DNA from: Phenylobacterium sp. LH3H17 | GTDB lineage: Bacteria > Pseudomonadota > Alphaproteobacteria > Caulobacterales > Caulobacteraceae | NCBI RefSeq assembly: GCF_024298925.1 | Contig: NZ_CP101283.1 | Location: forward strand, 1,364,001-1,428,000 | Direction: 5' to 3' | Length of the DNA stretch: 64,000 nucleotides | Shown: piece by piece, positions 40,445-49,191 of the stretch | How the letters are laid out: the number at the start of each line of letters is the position of its first letter | How positions within the stretch are numbered: position 1 is the first letter of the stretch | The notes under the pieces: generated by a model | The model's input: only the letters and a program-made list of their open reading frames with translations | What the model was told of the DNA's origin: nothing | The model's database searches: none | Position numbers and translations under genes: made by a program

Positions 40445-42037
40445 TCAGGCCTGGACCCGGGGCAGGACGATCTCGAACCGGGCGCCGGCGGGTGAGGGGA
40501 CGAGTTCCAGGCGGCCGTGGCTGGCGGCGAGCAGGGAGCGGGCGATGGGCAGGCCCAGGCCCGTGCCGCCCTCGGCCCTGCGGCTGGTGAAGAAGGGCTC
40601 GAACAGGCGCTCGCGGTCGGCGGCGGGGACGCCGGGTCCGTCGTCGGCGAGGGTGACCGTGACGAAGTGCTCGGTGACCGTGGCGGCGAGGGTCGCCTGG
40701 CGGGCGCCGGCCTGGCGGCTGTTCTGAAGCAGGGCGGCGAGCACGGTCTCCAGCGTCGCCTCTGGGACGGCCACCCGGGGCAGGGCGGGCGGCAGGTCGA
40801 TCCGGACGGCGAAGGCCTCGTTCGCGAAGCCGTCGGCGACACGGCGGACCGGGGCGGCGAGGTCGAGGGCGGCGTCGGCCGGGGGCTGGGCCATGTCGGC
40901 GCGGGCCAGGTCCAGCAGGCGGGTGACCAGGCGCGAGAGCCGGGCGTTGTCGGCGGCGATATTGTCCAGGAAGCCGCGACGCTCCTCCGGGCTCATGGTC
41001 TCGGCGTGGTCCTGCAGCAGCTCGACGGCCCCGCCGATGCCGGCCAGGGGGGTCTTGAACTCATGGCTGACGGCGGCGGCGAAGTCGCGCAGATAGCCCG
41101 ACCGGCGGTCGATGGCCTCGCTCATGGCGCGGAAGTCCTCGTAGAGGGCGCGGATCTCGATGGCGGCGGTGGTCGGCGTGGCGGGCATGCCGCCGCGCCC
41201 GGCGGCGACCTCGCGGGAGGCGGCGCTGAGCGCCTCGATCGGCCGGGTGACGCCGCGCGAGACCAGGCCCGACAGCACGATCAGCATGCCGAAGATGCCG
41301 GCGACCCCGACGGCGATCTTGCCCCGGTCCTCGTAGAGGCCGCGGAACAAGGCGCGAGGCGAGCGCGAGAGCAGCATGACGCCCACCACCTGGCCGTTCG
41401 CGACCACCGGGCGGGCGTGGTGCAGGCGCACGGCGGAGGCGCGGCTCAGCCATTCGAAGGAATAGACCGGGTGGTAGTCGCCGTTGCGGCGGATGACGGT
41501 GCGCGCGGCGCCGGCCAGGGCGGCCTGGACCTCAGGCAGGGCCGCGAGGCTTCCGCCGCCGGGACGGGCGTCGGCGATGGCGCCCCGGCCGTCCAGCAGG
41601 ATGACCGAGGCCAGGGTCGTGCGGGTGGTCTCGGCGATCACCGGGGCGAGCCGTGCGGCGATGGCCACGGCGCGGAGGTCGGGCGCGGCGCCAGGGGCCG
41701 GGGCGGGGCGCTCGGCCAGGATCGGCGAGGCGTAGAGGTCGATGCTGGTGGGCTCGGGCCGGTGATGGTCGCCGGGAAGGGCGTTGGCCGTGGGCGGCCG
41801 TGCGCCCGGCCAGCCGGCGCCGGCCACCGCGGCCAGGGCCGCGCCCTGGGCCACCAGCTCGGCCTCGGTCTGGCGCACCAGGGCGTTCTCATAGACCCGC
41901 AGGCCGATGGCCCCGAGCCCGGGCAGGGCGGCGGCGAACAGCAGCACCGAGAGCAGGATGGTGCGCAGGCGCAGGGCGGGCCAATGGCGCTTGGCGAAAT
42001 CCTTCAGCGCGCCGATCACGCCGCCGGGCCGCGGCAA
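40445..42037 (-). CDS. membrane histidine kinase with HAMP, OmpR-system partner
   Basis: A 530-residue sensor: helix 1 near residues 24-44 (LRTILLSVLLFAAALPGLGA), a periplasmic sensor domain of about 200 residues, helix 2 near 245-265 (VGVAGIFGMLIVLSGLV), HAMP (SRGVTRPIEALSAASREVAAG), HisKA box AAVSHEFKTPLAGIGG, and ATPase with LADDGPGVPAADRERLFEPF and GGTGLGLPIARSLL. Its start overlaps the regulator gene by 22 bases, so the pair is co-translated. The signal is unknown. Confidence 0.9.
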   Translation of the reverse strand: MPRPGGVIGALKDFAKRHWPALRLRTILLSVLLFAAALPGLGAIGLRVYENALVRQTEAELVAQGAALAAVAGAGWPGARPPTANALPGDHHRPEPTSIDLYASPILAERPAPAPGAAPDLRAVAIAARLAPVIAETTRTTLASVILLDGRGAIADARPGGGSLAALPEVQAALAGAARTVIRRNGDYHPVYSFEWLSRASAVRLHHARPVVANGQVVGVMLLSRSPRALFRGLYEDRGKIAVGVAGIFGMLIVLSGLVSRGVTRPIEALSAASREVAAGRGGMPATPTTAAIEIRALYEDFRAMSEAIDRRSGYLRDFAAAVSHEFKTPLAGIGGAVELLQDHAETMSPEERRGFLDNIAADNARLSRLVTRLLDLARADMAQPPADAALDLAAPVRRVADGFANEAFAVRIDLPPALPRVAVPEATLETVLAALLQNSRQAGARQATLAATVTEHFVTVTLADDGPGVPAADRERLFEPFFTSRRAEGGTGLGLPIARSLLAASHGRLELVPSPAGARFEIVLPRVQA

Positions 42038-42729
42038 GGTCCCAGGCGGTAGCCGACGCCGGGGCGGGTCTCGATCACGTCATGGCCGCCCAGGCCCGCG
42101 AACTTGGCGCGCAGGTTGCGGATGTGGCTGTCGATGGTGCGGTCGGTGATGGCGAAGCCGGGGCCGTGCAGGCGGTCGATGATGGCGTCGCGGGTGAAGA
42201 CCTTGGTGGGCGCCGAGGCCAGGGCGCGCAGGATGCCGAACTCGGTGACGGTGAGCGGGGCCTCGGCCTCGCCCCACCACGCGCTCCAGCTCTCGGGATC
42301 AAGCCGCAGGCGGCCGCGGGAGAGGCCGGCGTCGGGCTCGGCCGGCGGACGCGGCGCGCCGGCGCGCCGCAGGATGGCCTGGACCCGGGCCACCACCTCG
42401 CGGGGGCTGAAGGGCTTGACCACATAGTCGTCGGCGCCGAGCTCGATGCCCAGCACCCGGTCGATCTCGTCGTCGCGGGAGGACAGGAAGAGGATCGGCA
42501 GGTCGCCCTGGGCGCGCAGGCGGCGGCAGACGTCCAGGCCGTTGAGGCGGGGCATGTTGATGTCGAGCACCACCAGGTCGGGAGGATCGGCGGCGACGGC
42601 GGCGAGCGCGGCCTCGCCGTCCGGCGCCTCGCGGGTCGCCAGGCCCGCCTTGGCGAAGGCGAAGGCCAGGAGCTGGCGGATGTGCGGGTCGTCGTCGACG
42701 ATCAGGATCGTGCGGTCCATGGGGCGCAT
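42016..42729 (-). CDS. OmpR-family response regulator
   Basis: A 237-residue regulator from the ATG at 42729 (second ATG at 42720 also possible; the longer frame to 42909 overlaps the upstream gene and is not protein-like). Receiver: VDDDPHIR, VVLDINMPRLNG, FLSSRDDE, VVKPFSPRE. Winged helix: LTVTEFGILRALASAP, VFTRDAIIDRLHG, TIDSHIRNLRAKF, VIETRPGVGYRL. It lies three bases after the DUF4173 gene and before the kinase gene; together they form a three-gene operon. Confidence 0.92.
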   Translation of the reverse strand: MRPMDRTILIVDDDPHIRQLLAFAFAKAGLATREAPDGEAALAAVAADPPDLVVLDINMPRLNGLDVCRRLRAQGDLPILFLSSRDDEIDRVLGIELGADDYVVKPFSPREVVARVQAILRRAGAPRPPAEPDAGLSRGRLRLDPESWSAWWGEAEAPLTVTEFGILRALASAPTKVFTRDAIIDRLHGPGFAITDRTIDSHIRNLRAKFAGLGGHDVIETRPGVGYRLGPCRGPAA

Positions 42730-42731
42730 GT

Positions 42732-44279
42732 TCAGTCTGCCGGAGGCGCGGTCAATGGCGTAGCCCCCGTCTGGACCGGCTTGGGCGGAGGCTGGAGGAC
42801 GCCGCAATCGTCGCGCGCGCCGGGCAGGGCGGGGGGGATTGGCCGGGCGGCCAGCAGGCGCTCGGCGCGGTCCAGGCGGCGCTGGCCGCGCCAGGTCCAG
42901 GATCGCCATTGGGACTGGCGGTCGTCCAGTTCACCGGCAAGTTCGCCGCGCACGAAGGCGACGCGATCACGGAAGGCCGGGGGGAGGGCTTTCGCCTGAG
43001 CGAGTTCGGTGAGCGGGATCAGCGAGGCGCCTTGCAGGCCGCGCAGGTAGCAGAGGTCGAGTTCCGCGCCGCGGCCCCCGACCTCCCGGGCGTGGCGGAC
43101 GTTCCAGGCAGCGGCCAAGGCGCCCTCGTCGACAATGCTGGCCAGAGTCAGGACCAGGCCGGCGCAGAGGACATTGGCGTTGATCAGCCAGGCCGCGCCC
43201 CGGTTCTTCAGCATCCGCCAGCAGATCAGGACCAGCCCGACGGCCACCAGCACCATCCAGGCCAGGGCGGCGATCCGCAGGCGCGTCAGGGAATAGGCCT
43301 CCACATAGTCCAGGGTGCGCAGCATCGTCGAGGCGACCAGGAACAGGTTCTGGGCGATCCAGGCGATCACCAGCCAGCGGACCAGGGGACGCTCGGCGGT
43401 CCTGCTGCCCGGGCGCAGCGCGACCAGGACGAAGAGGCCGGCCAGCAGGGCGGTGACGATCAGCGGGTAGGCGCCGCGGTGGGCGTATTCGGCCAGGGTC
43501 ACGCCCTCGGGGAGGGGCGCGCCACTCCACAGGAAGGCGAGGTCCAGGGCGTTCTGGCCGGCGAAAAGCAGGTTGAACACCGCCAGGGAGAGGATGGTCG
43601 AGGCGGCGCTTAGGCCGGGCGCCTCGGTCGTCCCGAGTCGAGGGAGGGCCAGGGGCCGGCGCAGGAAGCGAGGCCGCAGGGCGCCCCAGACGGGGACCGC
43701 GACGAACAGCCAGAAGACGCCCCGGCCGAAGTTTGGCGGCGGGATGCTGAGGCGCGCCAGAGCCTGGGAGATCACCGGGTTGGCGAAGGCGAACAGCCCG
43801 AAGAAGACGAGACCGCCCAGGATGGGCATGGCGACCAGGCCGAGGCCGGCGGTGAGCCGCCGCGGCGGCGAGCGGCGGCGGACCTTGCGCAGGGCCAGCC
43901 AATCGGCGGCAGGCCCTACCAGGCCGGCCAGGCCTTGGAAGGCCAGCCGCTGGAACCAGCGCCAGGCGTCGTCGAGGCGCCCCGCCCGGGGGGAGAGCAC
44001 CGCCACCCCGAGCGCCGTGCAGTAGAGCAGCCAGCCGAGGAGGGTGAAGGTCTCGATGAGCAGCAGGCCGAAGGCGGCGGCCACGGCGGCTGCGGTGCGG
44101 GCGCGGGCGTCGCGCCGCAGGGCGGGATGGGCGACGAGGGCCGCGGCGAGCCAGGCCAGGGCGAAGGCCCCGACGGCGCCCCCGAGGCTCTTTCCCCGGT
44201 CCAGGAACAGCAGGTCGGCCAGCGCCACCAAGGCGGCGGCGAGGATCAGCTTGATGTGGAAGCTCAAGCGGCGCGGCAT
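42732..44279 (-). CDS. DUF4173/DUF4153 polytopic membrane protein
   Basis: A 515-residue protein with about ten membrane helices, starting MPRRLSFHIKLILAAALVAL. The segment FLWSGAPLPEGVTLAEYAHRG, followed by YPLIVTALLAGLFVLVAL, is the DUF4173 signature. The last 90 residues are soluble. The stop lies three bases before the OmpR-type regulator start, so it is the first gene of that operon and may be a sensory or cell-envelope partner. Function unknown. Confidence 0.82.
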   Translation of the reverse strand: MPRRLSFHIKLILAAALVALADLLFLDRGKSLGGAVGAFALAWLAAALVAHPALRRDARARTAAAVAAAFGLLLIETFTLLGWLLYCTALGVAVLSPRAGRLDDAWRWFQRLAFQGLAGLVGPAADWLALRKVRRRSPPRRLTAGLGLVAMPILGGLVFFGLFAFANPVISQALARLSIPPPNFGRGVFWLFVAVPVWGALRPRFLRRPLALPRLGTTEAPGLSAASTILSLAVFNLLFAGQNALDLAFLWSGAPLPEGVTLAEYAHRGAYPLIVTALLAGLFVLVALRPGSRTAERPLVRWLVIAWIAQNLFLVASTMLRTLDYVEAYSLTRLRIAALAWMVLVAVGLVLICWRMLKNRGAAWLINANVLCAGLVLTLASIVDEGALAAAWNVRHAREVGGRGAELDLCYLRGLQGASLIPLTELAQAKALPPAFRDRVAFVRGELAGELDDRQSQWRSWTWRGQRRLDRAERLLAARPIPPALPGARDDCGVLQPPPKPVQTGATPLTAPPAD

Positions 44280-44988
44280 GTGGTGGGTCCCCGGCGAATG
44301 GAGACCCGGTTCTGCCCGCGCCGGGTCCAGGCGGGCGGGGGCTCTGCGTGCAGGCGGCGACCCGACCCCGTGCAGATCTGGTGCAGGTCCACGCCAGCGG
44401 CGCGGCGGCGCCGGCAGGCGACCAATTCCACCATTCCAATTGGTGGAGCTTCAAGAGTAACGATCGAGTCGACTTGGGCTCGAATGAAGCAACTCGGGTT
44501 CCCGTCGACGGTATGGTTAACGGCCGAGCCAAGTCTCCCGGCGCGAGCAGATCACGTTGAGTATGCGGCGGCGGCGAGCGCGCTTTGCTGTGAAGGACCG
44601 CCCCAGATGGTTAAGCTTGAAACCCTTGCTGGTTAACGGATTGCGCTCTGCGACCCAGACCGTCGCCGCCGCCCAAGTCGCGACCACCCCGGCAAGCTAC
44701 ATCTGCCAGTAAGCGTGGCTGGTAGGAGCTTGCCGTAGTGCATACGGACTATGGATGCTTGATAAATGTCAGATGAGCGGTCAATCGTCGGTCGCCTTGG
44801 GGGCAACCCCGTGTTGCGATGACATGTTTGTGACGCAGGACAACTGGGGAATTAGTCTCGGAATCGGGGAATCAGAGAACGCGAATCGTTGAAAGTGTTG
44901 ACAAGAGGTTAAGGCCAGTGACCAATTGCCGCATTCCTGCCACGATGGGGAAACCTGCGTGGAGGGCGAACTTGGTAAGGGGCTTAAC
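44280..44988. other. 709-base gap without a supported gene
   Basis: It lies between divergent genes. A small dyad (TTCCACC ... GGTGGA with an inner CCAATTGG) is at 44427-44447. From about 44700 to 44988 the composition is AT-richer, with a TTGACA at 44898 and long leader before the PEP-CTERM gene; no good -10 box stands at the right distance. Short frames here are not credible. A small RNA cannot be excluded. Confidence 0.35.
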
Positions 44989-45798
44989 ATGAAGACTAGA
45001 CTGCTATGTGGCGCCGCGGCGCTGCTAGGCGTCGTCAGCATTGCTGGATCGGCTTCGGCCGCCGGCTTCGTCAACGGCGCTTTCGAGACCGGCACCGCCG
45101 CCGGATGGACTGAATCCTCCAGCACCTATCGCGCTAGCGTCGACAACGCGAACCTGACGACGGCCTTCGTGAAGGCGAATACCGGCAGCGGTATGCATTC
45201 GTCGATCATCAGCGCTGGCACGATCGACCCGAACGTCGGCGCCGCTCTCGGCTCCACGGTCTACAGCGGCAACTACAGCTACCGCGTGGAAGACACCACC
45301 TATGGCGGCTACGCTTCGTTGATCGAACAACAGGTCAACAACTACACCGACGCCAACATCTTCTTCGCCTGGAAGTCGGTGCTGCTCGGCGCTCACGGTG
45401 TCGACGACGCCGCGACGATGATCATCGTGCTGAAGGACCTGACGGCCAACACCGAGCTGCTCCGCCGCGAATACAATGCGGCCTCTGGCGGCGGTGGCGT
45501 TGACGCACGGTTCACGCTCGACGGCAGTGGCAACTACTACACGAAGGACTGGCAGATCGAACAGTTGGCGATCGGCGGGGCGCTCGGGCACGATCTCCTG
45601 CTCTCCGTGATCGGGTCCGACTGTCAGCCGACCGGCCACTGGGGCTATGTCTATCTCGACGGCTTCGGCTCGGTGACGCCTCCGCCCACCGGCGGCGGCA
45701 TTCCGGAACCCTCGACCTGGGCCATGATGATCGCCGGCTTCGGCCTGGCGGGCTCCGCCCTCCGTCGTCGTCGTCCCGCGGCTTTGATGGCCGCCTGA
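44989..45798 (+). CDS. PEPxxWA-CTERM sorting domain-containing exported protein
   Basis: A 269-residue protein from the ATG at 44989: signal peptide MKTRLLCGAAALLGVVSIAG..ASA, a lectin-like beta body (FVNGAFETGTAAGWTESSST; INNYTDANIFFAWKSVLLG-like strands; Cys in SDCQPTG), and the tail IPEPSTWAMMIAGFGLAGSA-LRRRR. The opening 'NGAFETG...W' is common in PEP-CTERM proteins with carbohydrate-binding-like folds. Codon use is somewhat less GC-rich than neighbours. It ends at a strong intrinsic terminator, so it is monocistronic. Confidence 0.86.
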   Translation: MKTRLLCGAAALLGVVSIAGSASAAGFVNGAFETGTAAGWTESSSTYRASVDNANLTTAFVKANTGSGMHSSIISAGTIDPNVGAALGSTVYSGNYSYRVEDTTYGGYASLIEQQVNNYTDANIFFAWKSVLLGAHGVDDAATMIIVLKDLTANTELLRREYNAASGGGGVDARFTLDGSGNYYTKDWQIEQLAIGGALGHDLLLSVIGSDCQPTGHWGYVYLDGFGSVTPPPTGGGIPEPSTWAMMIAGFGLAGSALRRRRPAALMAA

Positions 45799-45826
45799 CA
45801 CGCACGATGAACAGTAAGCGTTGAGG

Positions 45827-45855
45827 CGCCGCCGGCCCCCACCGGCGGCGTTTTT
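45827..45855 (+). terminator. intrinsic terminator after PEP-CTERM gene
   Basis: CGCCGCCGG, loop CCCCCA, CCGGCGGCG: a perfect 9-bp stem followed by TTTTT. This is the clearest rho-independent terminator in the window. Confidence 0.88.
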
Positions 45856-45916
45856 ATGCCCGAACGCCGCGCCTGTGCGATGCTGCGCCCGACAGCAGCC
45901 CCCGCCGGAGTTCCCG

Positions 45917-46177
45917 ATGAATCCCGACCAACCGACCCCGCTACAGCGCCGCATGCCGGCCAGCGTGGAGCTTGTGCTGCGCGCGCTCGGCCTGGCGGCG
46001 ATCCTGGGCGCGGTGTTCGTGGACGAGGGCCCGGGCCGCTGGCTGGCGGTGGGAGGCGGCCTGTGGCTGGCCGCGATCTACCTCTATCGCGCCGTCACCG
46101 AGCGACCGAACCGCCGGCACCTGTTCTGGGCGGTCGTGTTCATCGCCCTGGCCGCCTGGCTCGGGACGCGGGCCTAG
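45917..46177 (+). CDS. small membrane protein with three hydrophobic segments
   Basis: An 86-residue protein beginning MNPDQPTPLQRRMPASVELV. Hydrophobic segments lie near residues 18-36, 42-60 and 68-84, separated by short charged loops (TERPNRRH). The start at 45917 follows a CCGGAG-like ribosome site. No domain recognised. It sits between the terminator and a convergent MFS gene. Confidence 0.65.
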   Translation: MNPDQPTPLQRRMPASVELVLRALGLAAILGAVFVDEGPGRWLAVGGGLWLAAIYLYRAVTERPNRRHLFWAVVFIALAAWLGTRA

Positions 46178-46210
46178 CCGGCGGGCCCGAAGGCCCGCCG
46201 TCACAGGGTC

Positions 46211-47578
46211 CTAGGACACCATCTCCTCGCGGATCGTCTTGCGGGCGATCCAGAAGAGGGCGAAGGCCAGGACGCCGAAGCAGGTCGAGATCATCAGCGC
46301 CCACCGCACGCCCTGGGCGGAGCCCATGCCGAAGCCGTTGGCCATGATGTCGGAGAGGATGCCCACGGCGAGCGGGCCGAGGCCCAGGCCGATCAGGTTG
46401 ATGGTGAAGAGCAGGATGGCCGAGGTGGTGGCTCGCATGTGGGGCGGCACGATGGATTGGCCGATGGCGTAGACCGGGCCGTACCATAGCGAGCCGAGCA
46501 GGCCGTTGATCACCAGGATGCAGAGGGCGACGCTGGCCGACGGCACGCTGACGGCGATGATGTAGATCGGAACCGCGAGCAGCGAGGCGAAGGCGGGGAC
46601 CACCACATAGCCGCGCAGGTCGCTCTTGGCGTACTTGTCGGCGATCTGGCCGCCCATCCACGACGAGATCGCGCCGGCCGTGCCGCCCATGAGGCCCAGC
46701 GCCAAGCCGAGGAAGCCCAGCGATTGCAGATTGAACATCGACGCCAGCCCGGCGACTTCCTCGGCGTGGACACGCATGAAGAACGAAGCGGTGAAGGGGG
46801 CATGGCCGTAACCGATGAAGGCCTTGATGGCGGCGCCGAAGGCGATCAGCCAGAAGGTCTTCTTCTTGGTGAGGTACTTCAGGGTCTCACCGAAGGTGGC
46901 CTGGGATGCGACGATCGAGGCGCTGTGGGCGGCCATGATCTTGCGAGGTTCTTTCAGCGTGAACCAGCACAGGAAGGCGAACAGGATGCCGGGGACCCCC
47001 GCCACCAGGAAGGCGGCGCGCCAGCCGTAGGCGTCGGCGACGAGGCCGCCCATGACAAGGCCCAAGAGGCCGCCCAGAGGCGTGCCCATGGAATAGAAGG
47101 CCAGCGCCGAGGCGCGCTTTTCCTTGGGCACGTAGTCGGCGATGAGCGAGTGGGCGGGCGGCGTGCAGCCGGCCTCGCCCACGCCCACGCCGATGCGGCA
47201 GAGGACCAGGGTCACGAAGCTGTTGGCGGCGCCCGAAAGGGCGGTGAAGCCCGACCAGACCGCCACCGCGGTGCCGATGATCATCGGGCGGTTCTTGCGC
47301 TCCGCCATGCGGGCGATGGGGATACCCAGCACGGTGTAGAAGATCGCGAAGGCCAGGCCGCTCATCAGGCCGAGCTGCCAATCGGCGAGGTGAAGTTCGT
47401 TCTTGATCGGCTCGGCCAGAATATTGATCACGGCGCGATCGAGGAAATTGATGGTGTAGATGCCCAGCAGCAGGAACATCGCGTAGCGCGTATAGGCAGG
47501 CGAAAACGGAGAGGAGGTGACCGTGGACGTGGCGGGGGGAACAATCGGTTCGGCCGACGGTGCGGCGGTCTCGGTCAT
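46211..47578 (-). CDS. Spinster-type MFS transporter
   Basis: A 455-residue MFS carrier from the ATG at 47578. It shares with the protein at 10429-11949 the segments YTINFLDRAVINILAEPIK, LGLMSGLAFAIFYTVLGIPI, RIGVGVGEAGCTPPAHSLIA and EKRASALAFYSMGTPLGGLL, which mark the Spinster-like family. About 12 membrane spans. Substrate unknown; its nearest genes (GST, M48 protease) give no clue. Divergent from the GST gene across about 110 bases. Confidence 0.88.
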   Translation of the reverse strand: MTETAAPSAEPIVPPATSTVTSSPFSPAYTRYAMFLLLGIYTINFLDRAVINILAEPIKNELHLADWQLGLMSGLAFAIFYTVLGIPIARMAERKNRPMIIGTAVAVWSGFTALSGAANSFVTLVLCRIGVGVGEAGCTPPAHSLIADYVPKEKRASALAFYSMGTPLGGLLGLVMGGLVADAYGWRAAFLVAGVPGILFAFLCWFTLKEPRKIMAAHSASIVASQATFGETLKYLTKKKTFWLIAFGAAIKAFIGYGHAPFTASFFMRVHAEEVAGLASMFNLQSLGFLGLALGLMGGTAGAISSWMGGQIADKYAKSDLRGYVVVPAFASLLAVPIYIIAVSVPSASVALCILVINGLLGSLWYGPVYAIGQSIVPPHMRATTSAILLFTINLIGLGLGPLAVGILSDIMANGFGMGSAQGVRWALMISTCFGVLAFALFWIARKTIREEMVS

Positions 47579-47687
47579 GAAAGCGTTTCCTCGGAAATGA
47601 CGAACTGGAATTCTTATTGTTGAAGCCACTGTAGCCGATCGCCCCCCTCATTGGGCAATAGGCTGACCCTTAGGAAATGGAGCGGCC

Positions 47688-48323
47688 ATGGAACTCGTGA
47701 TTGGAACCAAGCGGTGGTCGACCTGGTCGCTGCGCCCGTGGCTGGCGCTGAAGAGGACCGGGGCGCCGTTCACCGAGACCCTGATCGCCCTGCGCCAGGC
47801 CGACCACCAGACCGAGGCGGCCATCCTGCCGCACTCGCCTTCGGGCATGGTGCCAGCGCTTAAGGACGGCGACCTGCTGGTCTGGGACTCGCTGGCGATC
47901 TGCGAATACCTGGGCGAGAAATTCCCGGCGGCGCGGCTGTGGCCGGCCGATCCGGCCTTGCGCGCGCTGGCGCGGGCGGCGGCGAGCGAGATGCATTCGG
48001 GATTCCAGTCCCTGCGCGGCGAATGCCCGATGGCGCTGGAGACGGCGCCGAAGGTGGCGACCCTGTCGGAGGCCACCCAGAAGAATATCCGGCGGATCGT
48101 CGCCCTGTGGTCGGAGCTGCTGACCCGCTCGGGCGGACCGTTCCTGGCCGGCGAGTGGAGCATAGCCGACGCCTTCTACGCCCCGGTGGCGACCCGATTC
48201 CGGACCTATGGCGTGCACCTGAGCGACTATGGCGACGACGGGCGCTGCGGGACCTACATGACCCGGCTGCTGGCCACCCCGGAGTTCCTGGAATGGGAAG
48301 CCGCGGCCAAGGCGGGCGAATGA
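47688..48323 (+). CDS. glutathione S-transferase family protein
   Basis: A 211-residue GST: thioredoxin-like N-terminal domain with KRWSTWSLRPWLALK (possible catalytic Ser), SGMVPALKDGDLLVWDSLAIC (cis-Pro and glutathione-binding Asp-Ser) and an all-helical C-terminal domain with WSIADAFYAPVATRF (N-capping box). GGAG precedes the ATG. It shares ATGA with the next gene, the lipoprotein M48 protease, so both are co-translated. Substrate unknown. Confidence 0.9.
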   Translation: MELVIGTKRWSTWSLRPWLALKRTGAPFTETLIALRQADHQTEAAILPHSPSGMVPALKDGDLLVWDSLAICEYLGEKFPAARLWPADPALRALARAAASEMHSGFQSLRGECPMALETAPKVATLSEATQKNIRRIVALWSELLTRSGGPFLAGEWSIADAFYAPVATRFRTYGVHLSDYGDDGRCGTYMTRLLATPEFLEWEAAAKAGE

Positions 48324-49099
48324 CCTGCGCCTGCGCCACCCGGCGCGGCCTGCTCGCGGGGCTGACCTGCGGGGTGCTGGTCGCCGGCTGTTCGGAGAAC
48401 GCGGCCACCGGGCGCCGCCAGTTCGCGCCGGTGCCCGACGACCAGCTCTCCCTGATGGCCGACCAGGCCTGGGCGCAGGTGCGCGCCGAGGCGCCGGTGC
48501 TGGCCGACGCGGCGTCCCAGGCGCGCCTGGCGCGGGTGGGAACCAAGCTCGCCAAGGCCAGCCGCCGCGCCGACCTGGCCTGGGAATTCACGGTGTTCGA
48601 CCGGCCGGAGGTCAACGCCTTCGTCCTGCCCAACGGCAAGGTGGGGACCTTCCGCGGCCTGATGGAGTTCACCAGGGACGATGACGAGCTGGGCGCGGTG
48701 ATCGGCCACGAGATCGGCCATGTCATCGCCCGACACCCCGCCGAGCGGGTCAGCCAGCAATTGGCGGTCGAGGTGGGGGTCGGGCTGGTCCAGGCGGTGC
48801 TGGCCAACGGCGACTACGCCGAGCATGCGGGGGATATCGCCGGCGCCCTGGGCATGGGGGCCATGTACGGGGTGATCCTGCCCTATTCGCGCAAGCACGA
48901 GCTGGAGGCCGACCGCGTCGGGCTGGACCTCATGCAGCAGGCGGGGATGGATCCCGGTGGCGCGCTGCGGTTCTTCGGGCGGATGGCGGAGACCAGCGCC
49001 AGCCGGCCGCAGCCGCCCGAGGTGCTGTCGACCCATCCGGCCGACGCCGCGCGGCTGAAGGCCCTGCGCGAGGCCGTGGCGGCCCTGCCCAAGGGATAG
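48320..49099 (+). CDS. M48-family lipoprotein metalloprotease
   Basis: A 259-residue protein from the ATG at 48320 (ATGA overlap). The N-terminus has a lipobox (CGVLVAGCSEN), so it is probably a periplasm-facing lipoprotein. The zinc site is HEIGHVIARH in the VIGHEIGH motif, with the third ligand Glu in KHELEADRVGLDLM. It belongs to the BepA/LoiP-like M48B/C group that degrades or assembles outer-membrane proteins, but lacks the TPR domain of BepA. Confidence 0.9.
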   Translation: MTCACATRRGLLAGLTCGVLVAGCSENAATGRRQFAPVPDDQLSLMADQAWAQVRAEAPVLADAASQARLARVGTKLAKASRRADLAWEFTVFDRPEVNAFVLPNGKVGTFRGLMEFTRDDDELGAVIGHEIGHVIARHPAERVSQQLAVEVGVGLVQAVLANGDYAEHAGDIAGALGMGAMYGVILPYSRKHELEADRVGLDLMQQAGMDPGGALRFFGRMAETSASRPQPPEVLSTHPADAARLKALREAVAALPKG

Positions 49100-49191
49100 G
49101 AATTGGCCGAAAGGCCGGGCGACGTGGCGTCAGCCTTCCTCTCCCGGGGTCACGGGGACTAGGGTCCTCTCCAACAAGGGAGAGGAACACC

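Noticed and set aside
44898..44926. Sigma-70 promoter from TTGACA at 44898
   Set aside because: No acceptable -10 hexamer at 16-18 bases spacing.
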